The notes under the pieces are model-generated. The model saw only the letters and a list, made by a program, of their open reading frames with translations, did not search any database and was not told the origin of the DNA. Source: Apostichopus japonicus (lineage: Eukaryota; Echinodermata; Holothuroidea; Aspidochirotida; Stichopodidae). From it: a stretch of 64,000 nt of DNA. Below are positions 39,401 through 55,620 of this stretch, one piece after another. Position 1 is the stretch's first letter; every line of letters begins with the position of its first letter. The position numbers were made by a program, and so were the translations under genes. Where the stretch lies: positions 6,899,501 to 6,963,500 of the forward strand of contig NC_092572.1 of NCBI RefSeq assembly GCF_037975245.1. Direction: 5' to 3'.

Positions 39401-42400
39401 ATTTAAGTCAGTATTCTGCCCACCTCAAAATAAATAAATAAATAAATTATAGCAAACAAGACACTGAAGGATATTGTTAATTATACTCCAGTTCAGATTC
39501 TGCCTTTTGTTTTACTGCATTTGTCATTTATCAATTCAAATTAACATCAACATCAAATCAACATCAAATCAACGTAAAGTCAACATCAACATCCCCAACT
39601 TGACGTATAAACCACCAAATCTCCTCTCTCTCTTCTTTCCTCCCCAGGTGGTTGTTAGTTTTAGCCGGGTTCCTCTCGACCGGTTCGGCACTGGTTCTGG
39701 TTGGTTCATTTTCGTTAATAATACAATGTTGATGGTGACGGTGGTAATGACGTACGCTCCTCACTTTGAAGTCTTATTTATGGATATTGTTCACGTGGAA
39801 GACTTACATGCATGTTCAAGAAATGCAACAGCTTTACTATTTTGTGGTGATGGCACTAATAAGTCAAGACTATTTCAGAAATCCATTTTTTTTCAGCGGG
39901 ACGCAATTATAAGACAAGATATGCAGAATAATTTTCCTGTTTTTATTCCCTTTCCAATAATGAAATCTATTTAATTTGCCGTGGATACTAATGTGGATGG
40001 GAATTTTCTTCTCGTTAATATTTCATAATAACTTAGTCAAAATTGTTTCTTTCTGTCTTTTTGGTGAATAAATATAGTTTTTTTTATCTGTTTATCTTCA
40101 GATTCCGCTCTGCCGATCAGCCGAGGTACTTATCCTGCCGATGTTTCTCCTTGGTGCAGGATTCGGTGGGTTTATAATAGATGCTGACTACAAAGTGACT
40201 ACATCAGTCTGTTCCTAATTATGCTGACGACGACCAGCTGACCAGAACATGAACAGTAGGATGACGTTGAGTGACGACAAACTAACCCTGACTTTGCCTT
40301 ACAATATTCTGACTACAGATTGATTGCGACGTGTGTAGTTTTGCAACATGTCTGACGATGTTATAATAGTACGATGACAACTACTTGGCGAGAGAATTAA
40401 TCTCGTCAGTTAAGTATGTTGACAACTGACGACAAACTGACCACGACGTGTAGTTTGGCAACATTGTCTGGCGACAAAATAAGTTTGGCGTTGTGATATG
40501 CTGACGACATGTTGACGACATGTTGCTCACGTCGTTATAACAGTACGATGACAATTACCTGGTTAGATAATTAATGTCATCAGTTAAGTATGTTAACAAC
40601 ATACTGACTACAAACTGATCATGAAATGTAGTATATAGATGGTGACAATTGGTTGTGTACAAAAGTAGCCGCGATGTATTAGATAATGTATGTGTGTGTT
40701 ATATACTGACGACAAACAAACCACGACATAAAGCGATCTATTTCTATCTTATAAGAATATTACATCCTAAATATCGGACTCTTTTGTTCGTGAATGTTCA
40801 TTTGCATTGAAGTAAATATGTTCATAATATAGGTTGACTAAAAACAGAAATTTTTTGAAATTTTGAGGTGGCAAATTTGAAACTACTGGTGGGGAACTGG
40901 GTAGGACTAGTTGGGATCCTCCCATACCAGTTTAGTACTGTGCGTGGAATACCATACTTTTCTCTCTTTCTTTCTTTCTTTCTTTCTTTTTCTTTCTTTC
41001 ATTGTGATTTAAGTTTAATAATATAATTACCATAACCGATCGGGCGCCGATCATAATTATATATGTTTTGCTCTTTTTTTTTTTGTAGGAACGTTAGACA
41101 GTACACTATCAGCCTTGATATGCAAATTCGGATACGAACGGCATGCTGGGATGTATGCTGCTAGTGTAGTGATTTGTGGTGTCTTTTTTAGCTTTGGGTT
41201 CGCCTTAGGTGAGTTATAATCACGGAATTTATCCATCAGGGAAAATATTCTAGGTAAATGAAACTTGACAAGAGCATGGATAATTGCGATCGTAAGGTCC
41301 GAGTATCTATTGATAGTTGTCTTTGAGTGGGCCTGGGTTGGTGCACTATTTAGTCTCTATAGCAGTTCGTATAGGGGAGAGGATGACCCCCTTCTCAACC
41401 CTACTGCACCGTCAGCCATGTGAAAAACGTTCTGTCGGGGATTTTGTTTCAGGGGGGTGGCAAAATTCAACTTAGCCTTTTAGGGGTAATTAAAGACCTA
41501 ACTTATAGTCTAACTACGCTTCACAATGCACCATTTGACCTCTAACTTTGACCTGTAATAATAATGGAAGAGGAACCATAGACCCCCACCCCATACATCT
41601 GAGTCAAATTCAGCGACCGTATACAGTCACACCCCCTCATTCGTAAAATGTTTTGATCCACATTCAACAATCATGTCCATGTGTCTAATATAAGTAAGGC
41701 CAGGGAGATCACTGGCGGATCCAAGGGGGGGGCCAAGGGGGGGGCATGGCCCCCCAAAGGTGAGCCAAAAAGTGTTTCCGAACATCCGCTAAATCATATG
41801 ATTGGAAATTAAAAAAATCGAGAGGAATAGCAGTGTAGACTAGTCTAAACCTTTTCGTTTTCTGGTTTAAAATTAAATGCAGAGCTCCCAACTGACCCGC
41901 AATTCGCGGGAATTAGACCCGCATTCTAACACCCAAACCTGCTGACCCGCACAAGCGTCCGAAAAAACGCATTGTAATTGTCAAGTATGCATAAAAAAAA
42001 TTGCATCAAATTATGACTTAGCAACCATCATTTCTTTAGCATTTAGCATAATAGAGTATAAAACCTCCTTTACAGCATCATTTGAACCTCAAATTAGCCT
42101 ATATTTCTTTTCATTGGGGCGAGCAGCGAACATTTTCATGCCACGGGAAAGAATGAATTATCACCTACTATTCAATTTATTGATGTTACACACAAAAAAA
42201 ATTCATATTTCTCAGAAAATTTTGGGTGACAAAAGCCTTTCTAAGTGCCACCATTTTACATGTAGGCATCACCAGGATTCCAAAAAAAATTCAAAAGGGG
42301 AGGGGAACACCCCCTCCCCTTATACCCCTCCCCCAGGACGGCGATTCGTGGCATGGACCAGCATTTGCCTTCTCAAGAGTTGGGAGCTATGTAAATGTAT

Positions 42401-44469
42401 GAGCATGAGGAATTACAGTTTAACACCATGTTGCAGTTACAGGCTGGTTGTAAGAAATTTATAACCTATGAGAAATAAACTTTCTTGAGAAAGATGATCC
42501 CAACTTTGTTTTATAAATATTTTAGAAAATTACACCTGGGAAACATTTTTTTAGAAGTAAATTAACATCACCATTGTACACTTTTGTCGCACCAAATTGC
42601 ATCTGAGGGCATTCAGCAATTGAAAATGTTCACCCCCTCCCCTTAGACCCCTCCCCCATATCACTCTAATGCCACTTTGGCCCCTCCCAAACAAAGGCCC
42701 TGGATCCGCCAGTGAGGGAGATTGGCATTTTCCACTTCCTCCCTCCCTTACCCCCACCTCCCCAACTTATGAAATTCTGTGCACGTCACTGTCTTAAAAT
42801 AGATGTCAATTCTATCCAATTCCTCTGTAATGTAGATGCCTGCTTGAAGTGATTGATACAACATGCATCATAGAGAAGGCTTACTTATAATGATTTCTTT
42901 TTCGAAGTTATATATATACACAGGCCTACCCCATGTACTCCCTATTTTTATTTTATTTTTTTTAATTTTTTTTATCTCAAGCCAATTGGAAATTATTCGA
43001 AGATTACTCAGGGTTGAAGTATTCTTTAGTAAATAAATAAAACTTACATTCCAATAAACAAAAGAACTGGTTTAATAATCAAACCTGGAAGGTTGTTATG
43101 TTTTCAGTAATTAGAATGGCAGTAAAAAATAAGATATATGATACAGGCTACTTTTAATGTTATTTATGAAATTATACAGTTTTTCGTTTGTTTGTTTGTT
43201 TTTCTCTTTTTTGGGTTAAACAAAATCGATGAGAAAGGATTTGAAAACATCAGCATAACTAATATTTTTATATGTACGGTTTTATTACTTGGAGATATAG
43301 GATAATAATTAATTATATTATACCATTCTTGAACTAACTGGTCCTACTATTGTTCACGTTTTTTTTCTATTGTTTGTTCCTTCCTCCATTTGTATATTTA
43401 TTTTTATCTTATTTTTTTCTCTCTCCACCTCTCTCTCTCCCTCTCGTAATTGGTTAAGGTCCATCTATAATGGGTTTATTGATTAACTTCATCGGATTTC
43501 GATGGTAAGTCACACTTTAAGCTATAAATAATGTTTCTTTTTCTTCAGTAACATCATTCATTTGCATATATAACCCTGGGTTTTTGACACCAAATGAACT
43601 CTGTAAGTGAAATTAAAGCTTAAATTATAGTAATGTGTCATTCTTTGACCAAACTTAAATTTCCAAAGTGAATGTCAAAATTGAAATATGAATGTTTAAA
43701 ATGAAAATCAGTCAGTATTTACGATTGGACTTCAGCAGTCTCGCATACACACATCCTGTGTATAATTTTCAGTTTTCACTTCGATATACCTTAACGTGTG
43801 TTTTTTAACGTATTTTAATGCACTCGCATGGTGACACTGCCACAGAAGTACCTATCTTCTGTATAGAAAATACTAACCAGCAATACTTGATTTAGAAGTG
43901 GATGGGAAAGGGTATTTGTTACCTGAGTAAGGCTCTATCATGCCAGCTTATCAGAGTAGGGTAGATAACAAGGTGTGAATTGATATGCTTTATCAAAGAC
44001 TTCGCTAGCGACACGGCCTTTGTGTTTTAGTTCGTTTTATGTCCTAGACTTGTATTGTGAGTGCTAGTATCAGTACGGGTACAATGACCCGAGTACAAGG
44101 TCCGAGTACGAGTACAAGGTCCCGAGTACGAGTACAAGGTCCCGAGTACGAGTACAAGGTCCCGAGTACGAGCACACAGTACAAATGACTTGCGTTTGAG
44201 TACAAGACTGTGTACTTGAATACAACAAATAGTACGACTATGGGCTCGGGTACTATACAGTTATGTTCTGTCCTTCAATTTACAGGTTGATCACTGGACT
44301 AGGTTATATGGTTATACCATTCGCTGGCACGAGCCTTATCTTGAGGATGGCGGAGAATACTACCAGTGACACAGATGCGCTGCAAAAAGATGAAGATGGT
44401 CATTATGAGAAGGAGGAACTTCTTCCCTTAGAATCAATTACAGAGGATGACTATAGCAAAGACTCATGA
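30329..44469 (+). CDS. Divergent SLC18 (VMAT/VAChT-like) vesicular amine transporter, complete, 14 exons
   Basis: Major facilitator protein of the SLC18 type; family members exchange luminal protons for cytosolic amines in secretory vesicles. Fourteen exons join in frame to 549 aa. Conserved: TM1 Asp37 (GFIDET, VMAT Asp33), a long Cys-rich, N-glycosylatable luminal loop of about 110 residues, TM2 Lys173 (ILSSKFLM, VMAT Lys138/139), TM4 Arg224 (TARLIHG, VMAT Arg189), REDDNQRG after TM4, GPPFGGLFY, Asp329 (LLLDPYI) and Glu350 (IIESSLPHWM, VMAT Glu312). C-terminal EKEELL (530-535) is an acidic dileucine sorting motif like that of VMAT/VAChT. Odd: the TM10 Asp is Tyr449 (KFGYERH), the TM11 Asp is Gly464 (VICGVFF), and the luminal disulfide Cys is Ser362. 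Proton coupling and substrate may therefore differ from VMAT. SLC18B1 is less likely because of the loop and tail. Closer assignment needs a tree. Confidence 0.9.
31316..31542 (-). mobile_element. tRNA-derived SINE A, copy 3
   Basis: Lies in intron 1 of the SLC18-like gene, ending 63 bases before exon 2. On the minus strand: GGGTGTTAGCTCAGTGGTTA, B box GGTTCGAGTCACTCC, and 3' end CTGCTTGCAGGAGGATCTAA. Confidence 0.88.
31606..32041 (+). CDS. SLC18-like exon 2 (luminal loop, TM2)
   Basis: Acceptor TTTCTTGTAG. Encodes PILPNLFLEK (end of TM1), the long luminal loop with nine or so Cys and sequons NNT and HNIS, then VGVILSSKFLMRIVLSPL of TM2 with Lys173. Donor GTAAG, phase 2. Confidence 0.92.
32606..32664 (+). 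CDS. SLC18-like exon 3 (TM3)
   Basis: 59 bases between TATTTAG and GTAAAT. Encodes YTGFLPVCKVGVTMGLISCA, matching the YHIPMFAGF region of VMAT. Too short to be found by open-frame length. Confidence 0.85.
33149..33330. repeat. Tandem repeat, about 67-bp unit, three copies
   Basis: Units contain AATACGCAGTATTG(T/C)AGTGC, GGAGTGCTTGCAGTATT and AAGAACTTTGC. Located in intron 3 of the SLC18-like gene. Confidence 0.85.
33740..33823 (+). CDS. SLC18-like exon 4 (TM4, Arg224)
   Basis: Acceptor CCTTTCAG, donor GTGAG. Encodes STQFHFILTARLIHGVSATL, aligning with the ARSLQGIGSS segment of VMAT, which carries the conserved TM4 Arg. Confidence 0.88.
33830..34082 (+). mobile_element. Probable non-LTR element 3' end
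   Basis: A T-rich segment leads to GACGGGAAATTATTATCC, GAAATGGACAATAAAG and a TTATCTATCTATC tail, the style of many LINE 3' ends. It lies in intron 4 of the SLC18-like gene. No protein remains. Confidence 0.4.
34855..35100. repeat. TTTGTACGTTTGTATA / ATTCGTTT variant repeat
   Basis: Short units of about 8-10 bases (CGTTTGTA, ATTTGTAC) grade into ATTCGTTT units. Open frames across it on both strands are artefacts. In intron 4, ending just before exon 5. Confidence 0.85.
35107..35202 (+). CDS. SLC18-like exon 5
   Basis: Acceptor TTCTAG, donor GTTCGT. Encodes GGLLNYSFREDDNQRGIA, aligning with LASVYTDDEERG of VMAT (loop after TM4), then TM5. Confidence 0.88.
35465..35554 (+). CDS. SLC18-like exon 6 (TM5-TM6)
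   Basis: Acceptor TCTATAG, donor GTAAG. Encodes VGPPFGGLFYYLYGNFAPY, the family hallmark VG(P/A)PFG..YE..GK.APF. Confidence 0.92.
36572..36682 (+). CDS. SLC18-like exon 7 (central cytoplasmic loop)
   Basis: Acceptor TCTGCAG, donor GTAAGTC. Encodes VDESIQNSS and FDVLELLLDPYIAICT, aligning with LLKDPYILIAA of VMAT. Its 3' end and donor are repeated three more times downstream (36725-36960). Confidence 0.9.
36646..36965. repeat. Four-fold tandem copy of exon 7's 3' end with its splice donor
   Basis: The segment CTTGA(T/C)CCATACATAGCGAT, its donor CACGTAAGTC and about 40 intron bases recur at about 80-base spacing: the true exon, two near-identical copies and one more diverged copy. Each copy has a consensus donor but no acceptor. 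Confidence 0.9.
37083..38345. repeat. Minisatellite array of about 100-bp units in intron 7
   Basis: About ten units of AGGTTAGGAACTGTTCATAC, TGTCAGTACGAGTG, GACATGAGAGGACAGTATAG and GTGGTATTAGCA. The array is interrupted at about 37760-38110 by a fold-back element. A single related unit lies at about 34610-34740 in intron 4. Confidence 0.9.
37943..38108. mobile_element. Fold-back MITE, 47-bp terminal inverted repeats
   Basis: Arms 37943-37989 and 38062-38108 match at 45 of 47 positions as inverse complements, beginning GGGGTTAATCAACGGTCTAG. The centre carries a second hairpin, GATGCACTCGGGCTCCGCCC through CTCGTGCATC (38013-38041). Weaker similarity extends the arms outward (TATGAAT). It is inserted in the intron-7 minisatellite. 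Another piece, TTAATCCTGTGAGTAACGCA, is at 37819-37838. Confidence 0.88.
38444..38539 (+). CDS. SLC18-like exon 8 (TM7)
   Basis: Acceptor CTGTCCAG, donor GTTAGT. Encodes GFVFAGCSVSIIESSLPHWM, matching [20 protein letters not shown] of VMAT including Glu350. Confidence 0.9.
39105..39183 (+). CDS. SLC18-like exon 9 (TM8)
   Basis: Acceptor GTATAG, donor GTATGT, 79 bases. Encodes IIYLPMAGVAVPCGILAGF, aligning with VAFLPASISYLIGTNIFG. Confidence 0.88.
39648..39699 (+). CDS. SLC18-like exon 10 (TM9)
   Basis: 52 bases after CTCCCCAG. Encodes (R)WLLVLAGFLSTGSALVL, aligning with RWLCALLGMIIVGVSILC. The donor is GTTGGT, chosen because it alone keeps both the frame and the family alignment into exon 11. 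Confidence 0.8.
40102..40165 (+). CDS. SLC18-like exon 11 (TM9-TM10)
   Basis: 64 bases between ATCTTCAG and GTGGGT. Encodes IPLCRSAEVLILPMFLLGAG, aligning with [20 protein letters not shown] without gaps. Confidence 0.85.
41089..41208 (+). CDS. SLC18-like exon 12 (TM10-TM11)
   Basis: Acceptor TTTTTGTAG, donor GTGAG. Encodes TLDSTLSALICKFGYERH and ASVVICGVFFSFGFAL. Here the two family Asp residues are replaced (Tyr449, Gly464) while neighbouring Arg-His and GFALGPS stay. Confidence 0.9.
41710..42714. mobile_element. Non-autonomous hAT-like DNA transposon, 1,005 bp
   Basis: Ends are CACTGGCGGATCCA at 41710 and its inverse TGGATCCGCCAGTG ending at 42714. AGGGAGAT flanks both sides (41702-41709 and 42715-42722), a perfect 8-bp target duplication, the hAT signature. 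No transposase frame is left. It lies in intron 12 of the SLC18-like gene. Subterminal G/C runs and GACCCGC motifs are present. Confidence 0.9.
43459..43504 (+). CDS. SLC18-like exon 13
   Basis: 46 bases between GGTTAAG and GTAAGT. Encodes GPSIMGLLINFIGFRW, matching GPSAGGAIAKAIGFPW of VMAT. Confidence 0.88.
44081..44240. repeat. GAGTACAAGGTCCC tandem repeat
   Basis: Units of GAGTACGAGTACAAGGTCCC, about 20-22 bases, are repeated four times and then degrade. It sits just before the last exon of the SLC18-like gene. Confidence 0.9.
44286..44469 (+). CDS. SLC18-like exon 14 (TM12, C-terminal tail)
   Basis: Acceptor TTTACAG. Encodes LITGLGYMVIPFAGTSLILR (TM12) and an acidic tail with EKEELLPLESITEDD, stopping at TGA 44467-44469. 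The tail's dileucine and acidic cluster match VMAT-type vesicle sorting signals. Confidence 0.92.
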
Positions 44470-44595
44470 TGTAGACTTGTAATGAGTTTGCATGATATGA
44501 ACATATGAAATATATTCACAAACCAAAGAGATAACGAATACGGCAGATAGGGGTCAAATGTCATTTATGAGCGTACAATGCATCGACCTCACGCG

Positions 44596-45044
44596 TATGG
44601 CAAGCCATGTGGGACAAACACTGCATAATATATCCGCGTATTAATTGGAATTTATACGCGTATTAATTCGAATATACATGTGTTGTAGCCTACATGTGTA
44701 AAGTTTCGCTTTTTGAAGCGATCTCGCGAGCCCGCCAAAACATTTATCGTTGGTATATGTACACAGCAAGAGCGGAAATGTTTTTTCGTGTATATTCTAA
44801 TTAATCCGTGCATATATTGGATTTAATCCCCATATGTATTTTATTTAATACGTGTATATATTCGATTTAATACGTGTATATATTCGAATTAATACGTGTA
44901 TATATTCGAATTAATACGCGGATATATTTAAGCCATATGATTGGCTAATAATATATACGCGTATATATTCGAATTAATACGCGTATAAATTCCAATTAAT
45001 ATGCGGATATATTATGCAGTGTTTGTCCCACATGGCTTGCCATA
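44596..45044. mobile_element. Fold-back element, 449 bp, about 90-bp inverted repeats
   Basis: Termini TATGGCAAGCCATGTGGGAC and the inverse, GTCCCACATGGCTTGCCATA. Inverted identity continues through ACAAACACTGCATAATATAT, CCGC(G/A)TATTAATTGG and AATTTATACGCGTATTAATT. CACGCG flanks both ends (44590-44595, 45045-45050), a 6-bp target duplication. The interior is AT-rich with repeated ATATTCGAATTAATACG. No gene. Confidence 0.9.
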
Positions 45045-45473
45045 CACGCGGTAGTTCGTTACGGTATGACAGTAAACAGAGGTGCAGCAATGAGGTTCAA
45101 TCTGGGAAAGAGGGGCAGGTGGTACGATTTTTTTTGGTGGTGAGTGCCTGCAGCTCAAACGTACCCAGATGTTTCTGCTAGGTTGCTTAATACAAATATG
45201 GAGGATACCGTTACATCGAATACCTACTCGAAAATAGGCTTACCACCTTTCCTGCTAACACTTTCTTAGATTCCCGTTTGATTTCATTTGTTTCTTTATT
45301 TGTAAATGATTGGACCTTGTACTGTATATTATGAACCTAAACGTTCGGATTTATGTGTAACACTGTAAGACTCATACAGGGACACACATTGTAAGTTGTA
45401 TAATGTAGTATACGAATACATTAATAGCAATGATGTTACAACTTCATACAGTTTCGTCTTATTGGACTGATCG

Positions 45474-45551
45474 AAGGTAGGAAGGTAGGAATCGAATCCC
45501 GGACCTTCGTGTCACAGCACAGACTTAAGTCCATAGCACTCAGCCACAGTG
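45474..45551 (-). pseudogene. tRNA-Leu(TAA)-like relic or SINE head
   Basis: On the minus strand: TGTGGCTGAGTGC (A box), GGACTTAAGTC (anticodon-type stem-loop with TAA), a variable-arm-like GTGACACGAAG, and GGGATTCGATTCC (B box). The acceptor stem does not pair well and no 3' terminator is close, so a functional tRNA is unlikely. Confidence 0.45.
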
Positions 45552-45570
45552 ATTCTACTGTCTGCTGGTG

Positions 45571-45578
45571 CGAATGCG

Positions 45579-45619
<41 letters not shown>
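45571..45619. repeat. TA microsatellite
   Basis: Uninterrupted TA dinucleotides of about 45 bases. Confidence 0.95.
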
Positions 45620-45621
<2 letters not shown>

Positions 45622-46959
45622 CCTATATAATTTGGTGAGAGTTCATTATGACGATCAGGAATGAATTTGTGAGAACATCTTGTACCCTTTCCATTATCCA
45701 TTATCTGAAATAGCCTCCTTAGCTGGAAAAGTTACAAATGAACTGCTGATCGCATAAAGAACCTGCATGATTAGTAAGCTATTACGTCATGTCTCTTCCC
45801 CCTTTCACTTTCCCTCGTATACAGAATAGCCAACGTAACTCAGCAATTCTACTTTAAATCTTTCACAAAACAATACAGATATTATACTATTCGGGAAACG
45901 AAAGGAAAACCATAAAATGCAAGCTATTTCCTTGGAGAATGGGAACTTCAAATATGCTATTTTTGAAAATCGCGTCCTTTGTCGAAAGAAGAACGTGACA
46001 ATATATAACTTCTAAAACTATATAGAACTACCTTACACGCTGCCGATGGCTTAGGTTTCCTTTTCATAACGTTCTCTATACTGTATCCTATGTGTGCGGT
46101 TGTAAAATATCTCTCTTTCTCTCCCTCGCTTTGTTATATTTTGCAAGGTGGGGTACCTAAATTAGCACTAAAACCATAGGAATTGATGACGTTATGTGTT
46201 TAGGTACAGACTTCGGAACTCATTTCCACGTTTAAATTAGTTTGCGTGATGATGACGTCATGTGGTGTTTAAATTTGCGTATTTCTGTCATTTCGGTCAG
46301 TTACGTTATTTGATGTGGATATAACTGGACGTCAAATGCACAGCTATACGAATTGGGGCTAATCCATATTTATATTTAATTCTCTCTCGTCATGATGACG
46401 TCATGCGATGCTTCAATGCGCATGTTCTATCCCGTTTCTGTGAGGTGGGTTATTTTGAGATGAGAAGGCTAATGTACGGTGAATGCAAGCCTTTACATTT
46501 ATTGGGGTTAATTAATATCACAGGCCGCCACAGTATAAGCCAAATGCTCCTCAGCGTATAGGTCTAAATATTACTGGTGATCGATTGTGTTAAAAAACAA
46601 AAAAAAATATAACTCACTCAAAATCAATTCTTTTGACTTTCATATCACATATGGAAAAATATTAAGTCAACATAGATTGCTTTGAAATTTGCGAAACATC
46701 ACCATTTTTTAACTAAGCACCCACCCTTTAACATGTAACAATGTCTTAAAGGGAGGGAGGGAGGGAGGGAGAGCGAATATACCTCCCCCTACCCCCCCCC
46801 CCCATTCCGCAGATCCTGTACACCACCCCCACCCCAGGCCGCGATATCCGCTACTGGAGGACCGTCAAGATGATTATGCAGGTGAAAATTGGGGTGAACA
46901 AGCAAACAAGTTTGAATACCCGCATGGGGTCTACTTTATATCATGTTGTCAACAGTAAT

Positions 46960-47705
46960 GTTGTGCTTAACAGCCAACAGGATGTCAGCTATAACTCTCT
47001 TACGTAGTATCATTTATGTCCTATATCTGTATCACATGTTTTGTGTTTCCTCTTATTGTTACTTCCTCGTGTCGTTGATATAATGGAATAGTCCACTACA
47101 TATAGGAGGTGTCAACAATATTCAACTCTATTTATATTTTTTATTTAGTAAATAAGAAACACAAAATGTATTATTGCGGATTAAATAGAATAATTACATT
47201 AATAAAAAACAGTACAATGTTGTTTTTACAGCCAACATTTGTATGACATGCTTTGTTTTTCCTTTTAAATAATACTTCCTTGCAGTTTCAGTTTAAAATC
47301 GTTGTTGTCATTGATAAAATGGAATAGTCCACCACATTTGAGGTGTCAACAATATCCAACTCTATTTATATGTTAATTTAGTAGGCCTAAGTAGGAAACA
47401 CAAAATGTATTATTGCGGATTAAATCTAATAATAACATTAGTAAAAAAACAGTACAATGTTGTTTATACAGCTAAAAGGATGTAAACTTTAACTCTCTTA
47501 CGTATCATTTCTGTATCACATGTTTTCTTTTTTCAAATAATACTTCCTTTCAGTTTCAGTTTAAAATCGTTGTTGTAGTTGATAAAATGGAATAGTCCAC
47601 TACATTTGAGGTGTCAACAATATCCAACTTTTTTTTATATGTTTATTTAGTAAGTAAGAAACATAAAATGTATAATTACGGATAAAATTTCATAATAACA
47701 TCAGT
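46960..47705. repeat. Tandem repeat, about 245-bp unit, three copies
   Basis: Each unit runs AACTCTCTTACGTA, CATGTTTT.T..T, AATACTTCCTT, TGATA(T/A)AATGGAATAGTCCA, GAGGTGTCAACAATAT, AAACACAAAATGTATTATTG, ACAGTACAATGTTGTTT. Copies start near 46980, 47225 and 47465 and diverge by small indels. Confidence 0.88.
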
Positions 47706-47947
47706 AAAATAAAATAAAAACAAGCTATCGAATAATACAGCTTTTACCAAAATAAAACTGAAAAACTCAGTTATTTTAAGGTTCATTCAACCCTCCCGAG
47801 TCCGTACCACTATTTGGAATTGTTACCCGTTCTTGTTTGTGCACACGCAGGCGCATGGACGCTCATTCAGCAGTCACACTAGTTTCTACTTTGTTCTACT
47901 TTGTTCAACTTTGTTCTACTCGAGAAACTGTTTCTTTCTTTCCCGAG

Positions 47948-54075
<6,128 letters not shown>

Positions 54076-54124
54076 AACTAACCTTATTCATACACACACG
54101 CCCCACCCCACCCCCACACATACA

Positions 54125-54253
<129 letters not shown>

Positions 54254-54371
54254 AATGTATGTGTATCAGAAATATGGTAACAACACGTTACATTACCAGC
54301 GATACAGGTGGCAAACGCCTACAGTGGAATGACGATCTTACTGGTTCCGAACCTCTGAACATACATTCAGT

Positions 54372-54900
54372 TTCCATAGCCTAGTTGATTAGTGTGTCCG
54401 CATACAAAGCAGGAAGCCCTGGTTCGAATCCCGGTTAAAGCTGGAAGGTTTTTCACTGTTCCAACTTATGACCGTTTCAAGTGTATATACTTGGGGTAAA
54501 GAAGTTGCTTGTTTGCTCCTGCACAGGATCAGAAAACTTTCCTGTATATTTGAATGTTCAATGATCGTAAAGCACGAATTTGATTACCAGTAATATTAAC
54601 TGTCTGGCCGGACAAATTGTCTCCCGTCTACAAGTTTTTTTTTCGCAAAACTTTATTTAATCTCTTGAAGTCCGATCTTTTGTATAAATACTTCATTTGA
54701 TATGTATTTGTTTATCTTTTGTTGTTTTATTCATTAACTGTAAGCATTTATATTCTGTCTTGTATAGGCATAGTTGTACACACTGCACACGATTGTGAAA
54801 TGTGGAGTAAAAAAACTGCTAATGATTTGTATTTTCAGGCACATATAGCATATGCATATATGTATTAGAAAACTAAACTAACTGCATCTATGACACCTAA
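54372..54900 (+). mobile_element. Repeat B, copy 2, with tRNA-like head
   Basis: Starts with a tRNA-like head: TAGCCTAGTTGATTAGTG (A box region) and GGTTCGAATCCCGG (B box). The roughly 450-base body is shared inversely with 25285-26125, including GCTCCTGCACAGGATCAGAA and AAAGCACGAATTTGATTACC. It ends CTAAACTAACTGCATCTATG. A long tRNA-derived SINE or composite. Confidence 0.8.
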
Positions 54901-55620
54901 AATCCTATTCTTAAAAGTAGAAGTGTAACAATAAGAAATACAAACTGTGTTACCTACCAGGAAGATGTTTAATATATTAATGAGGAAATTGTTATGATCT
55001 GAATGTTTACACCCCGTTGTCCTACGGTAATTTGGAAACTCGTAGTTGCCTCTGCAGGGAAGGAAAAGGGAGAGGAGGGGAAGGGAGGATGGGGAAGGGA
55101 GAAGGGGGAAGTGTAGGAGGAGAAGGAAGAGATGATCCTTGGATTATATTCTTCCTTCGAAATTTCTTAAGTCAGGGAAGCTACCAATCTCTATCCAACA
55201 AACTGAAACGCTTGTGGATGGTTTCTCCTATACGTAAGTGGCTATATTATCTGCATTTGATACCCATACGGTTCTGTACTATATGCAGAGCAGTGGTCCG
55301 TTAACGTTTAGGACCACGACCCAGAAGCTCCTATGAGGAATGTACCACGACCCACCTGTATACCTATACCAAGGCTCAGAATCGGCGCTGTAGAATGCAT
55401 GAAAGCTAGCTTGGAATATGGACGTCGGCAATGTCTGAAAACTATATCCAAATTCTCTGTTTGATTTGTAAATGGAGTTTAGTTTCGAATTGTAACATTC
55501 CACCAAAATATCCTAAATGTGAACCCTCGCAATTGCCATGTACTCACCATTTTTGTGATGTTAAGAGACAATGTAGGCTGGCATATCACCAGCTGCAAAG
55601 ATGTGACGAACACATTGTGA
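54901..55620. other. Intergenic stretch between convergent Ig-Ly6 genes
   Basis: Purine-rich GGGAAGG runs near 55060-55130; otherwise nothing recognised. Confidence 0.5.

Larger units (their letters stand above)
44470..47947. other. Intergenic region between the SLC18-like and Ig-Ly6 genes
   Basis: Filled by the fold-back element, a tRNA-like relic, a TA microsatellite and a 245-bp tandem repeat, each listed. No exon recognised. Two in-frame ATGs lie upstream of the Ig-Ly6 start chosen at 47948 (one at 47855). Confidence 0.5.

Noticed and set aside
45474-45551. Functional tRNA-Leu gene
   Set aside because: Acceptor stem does not pair and there is no clean terminator; kept as a relic.
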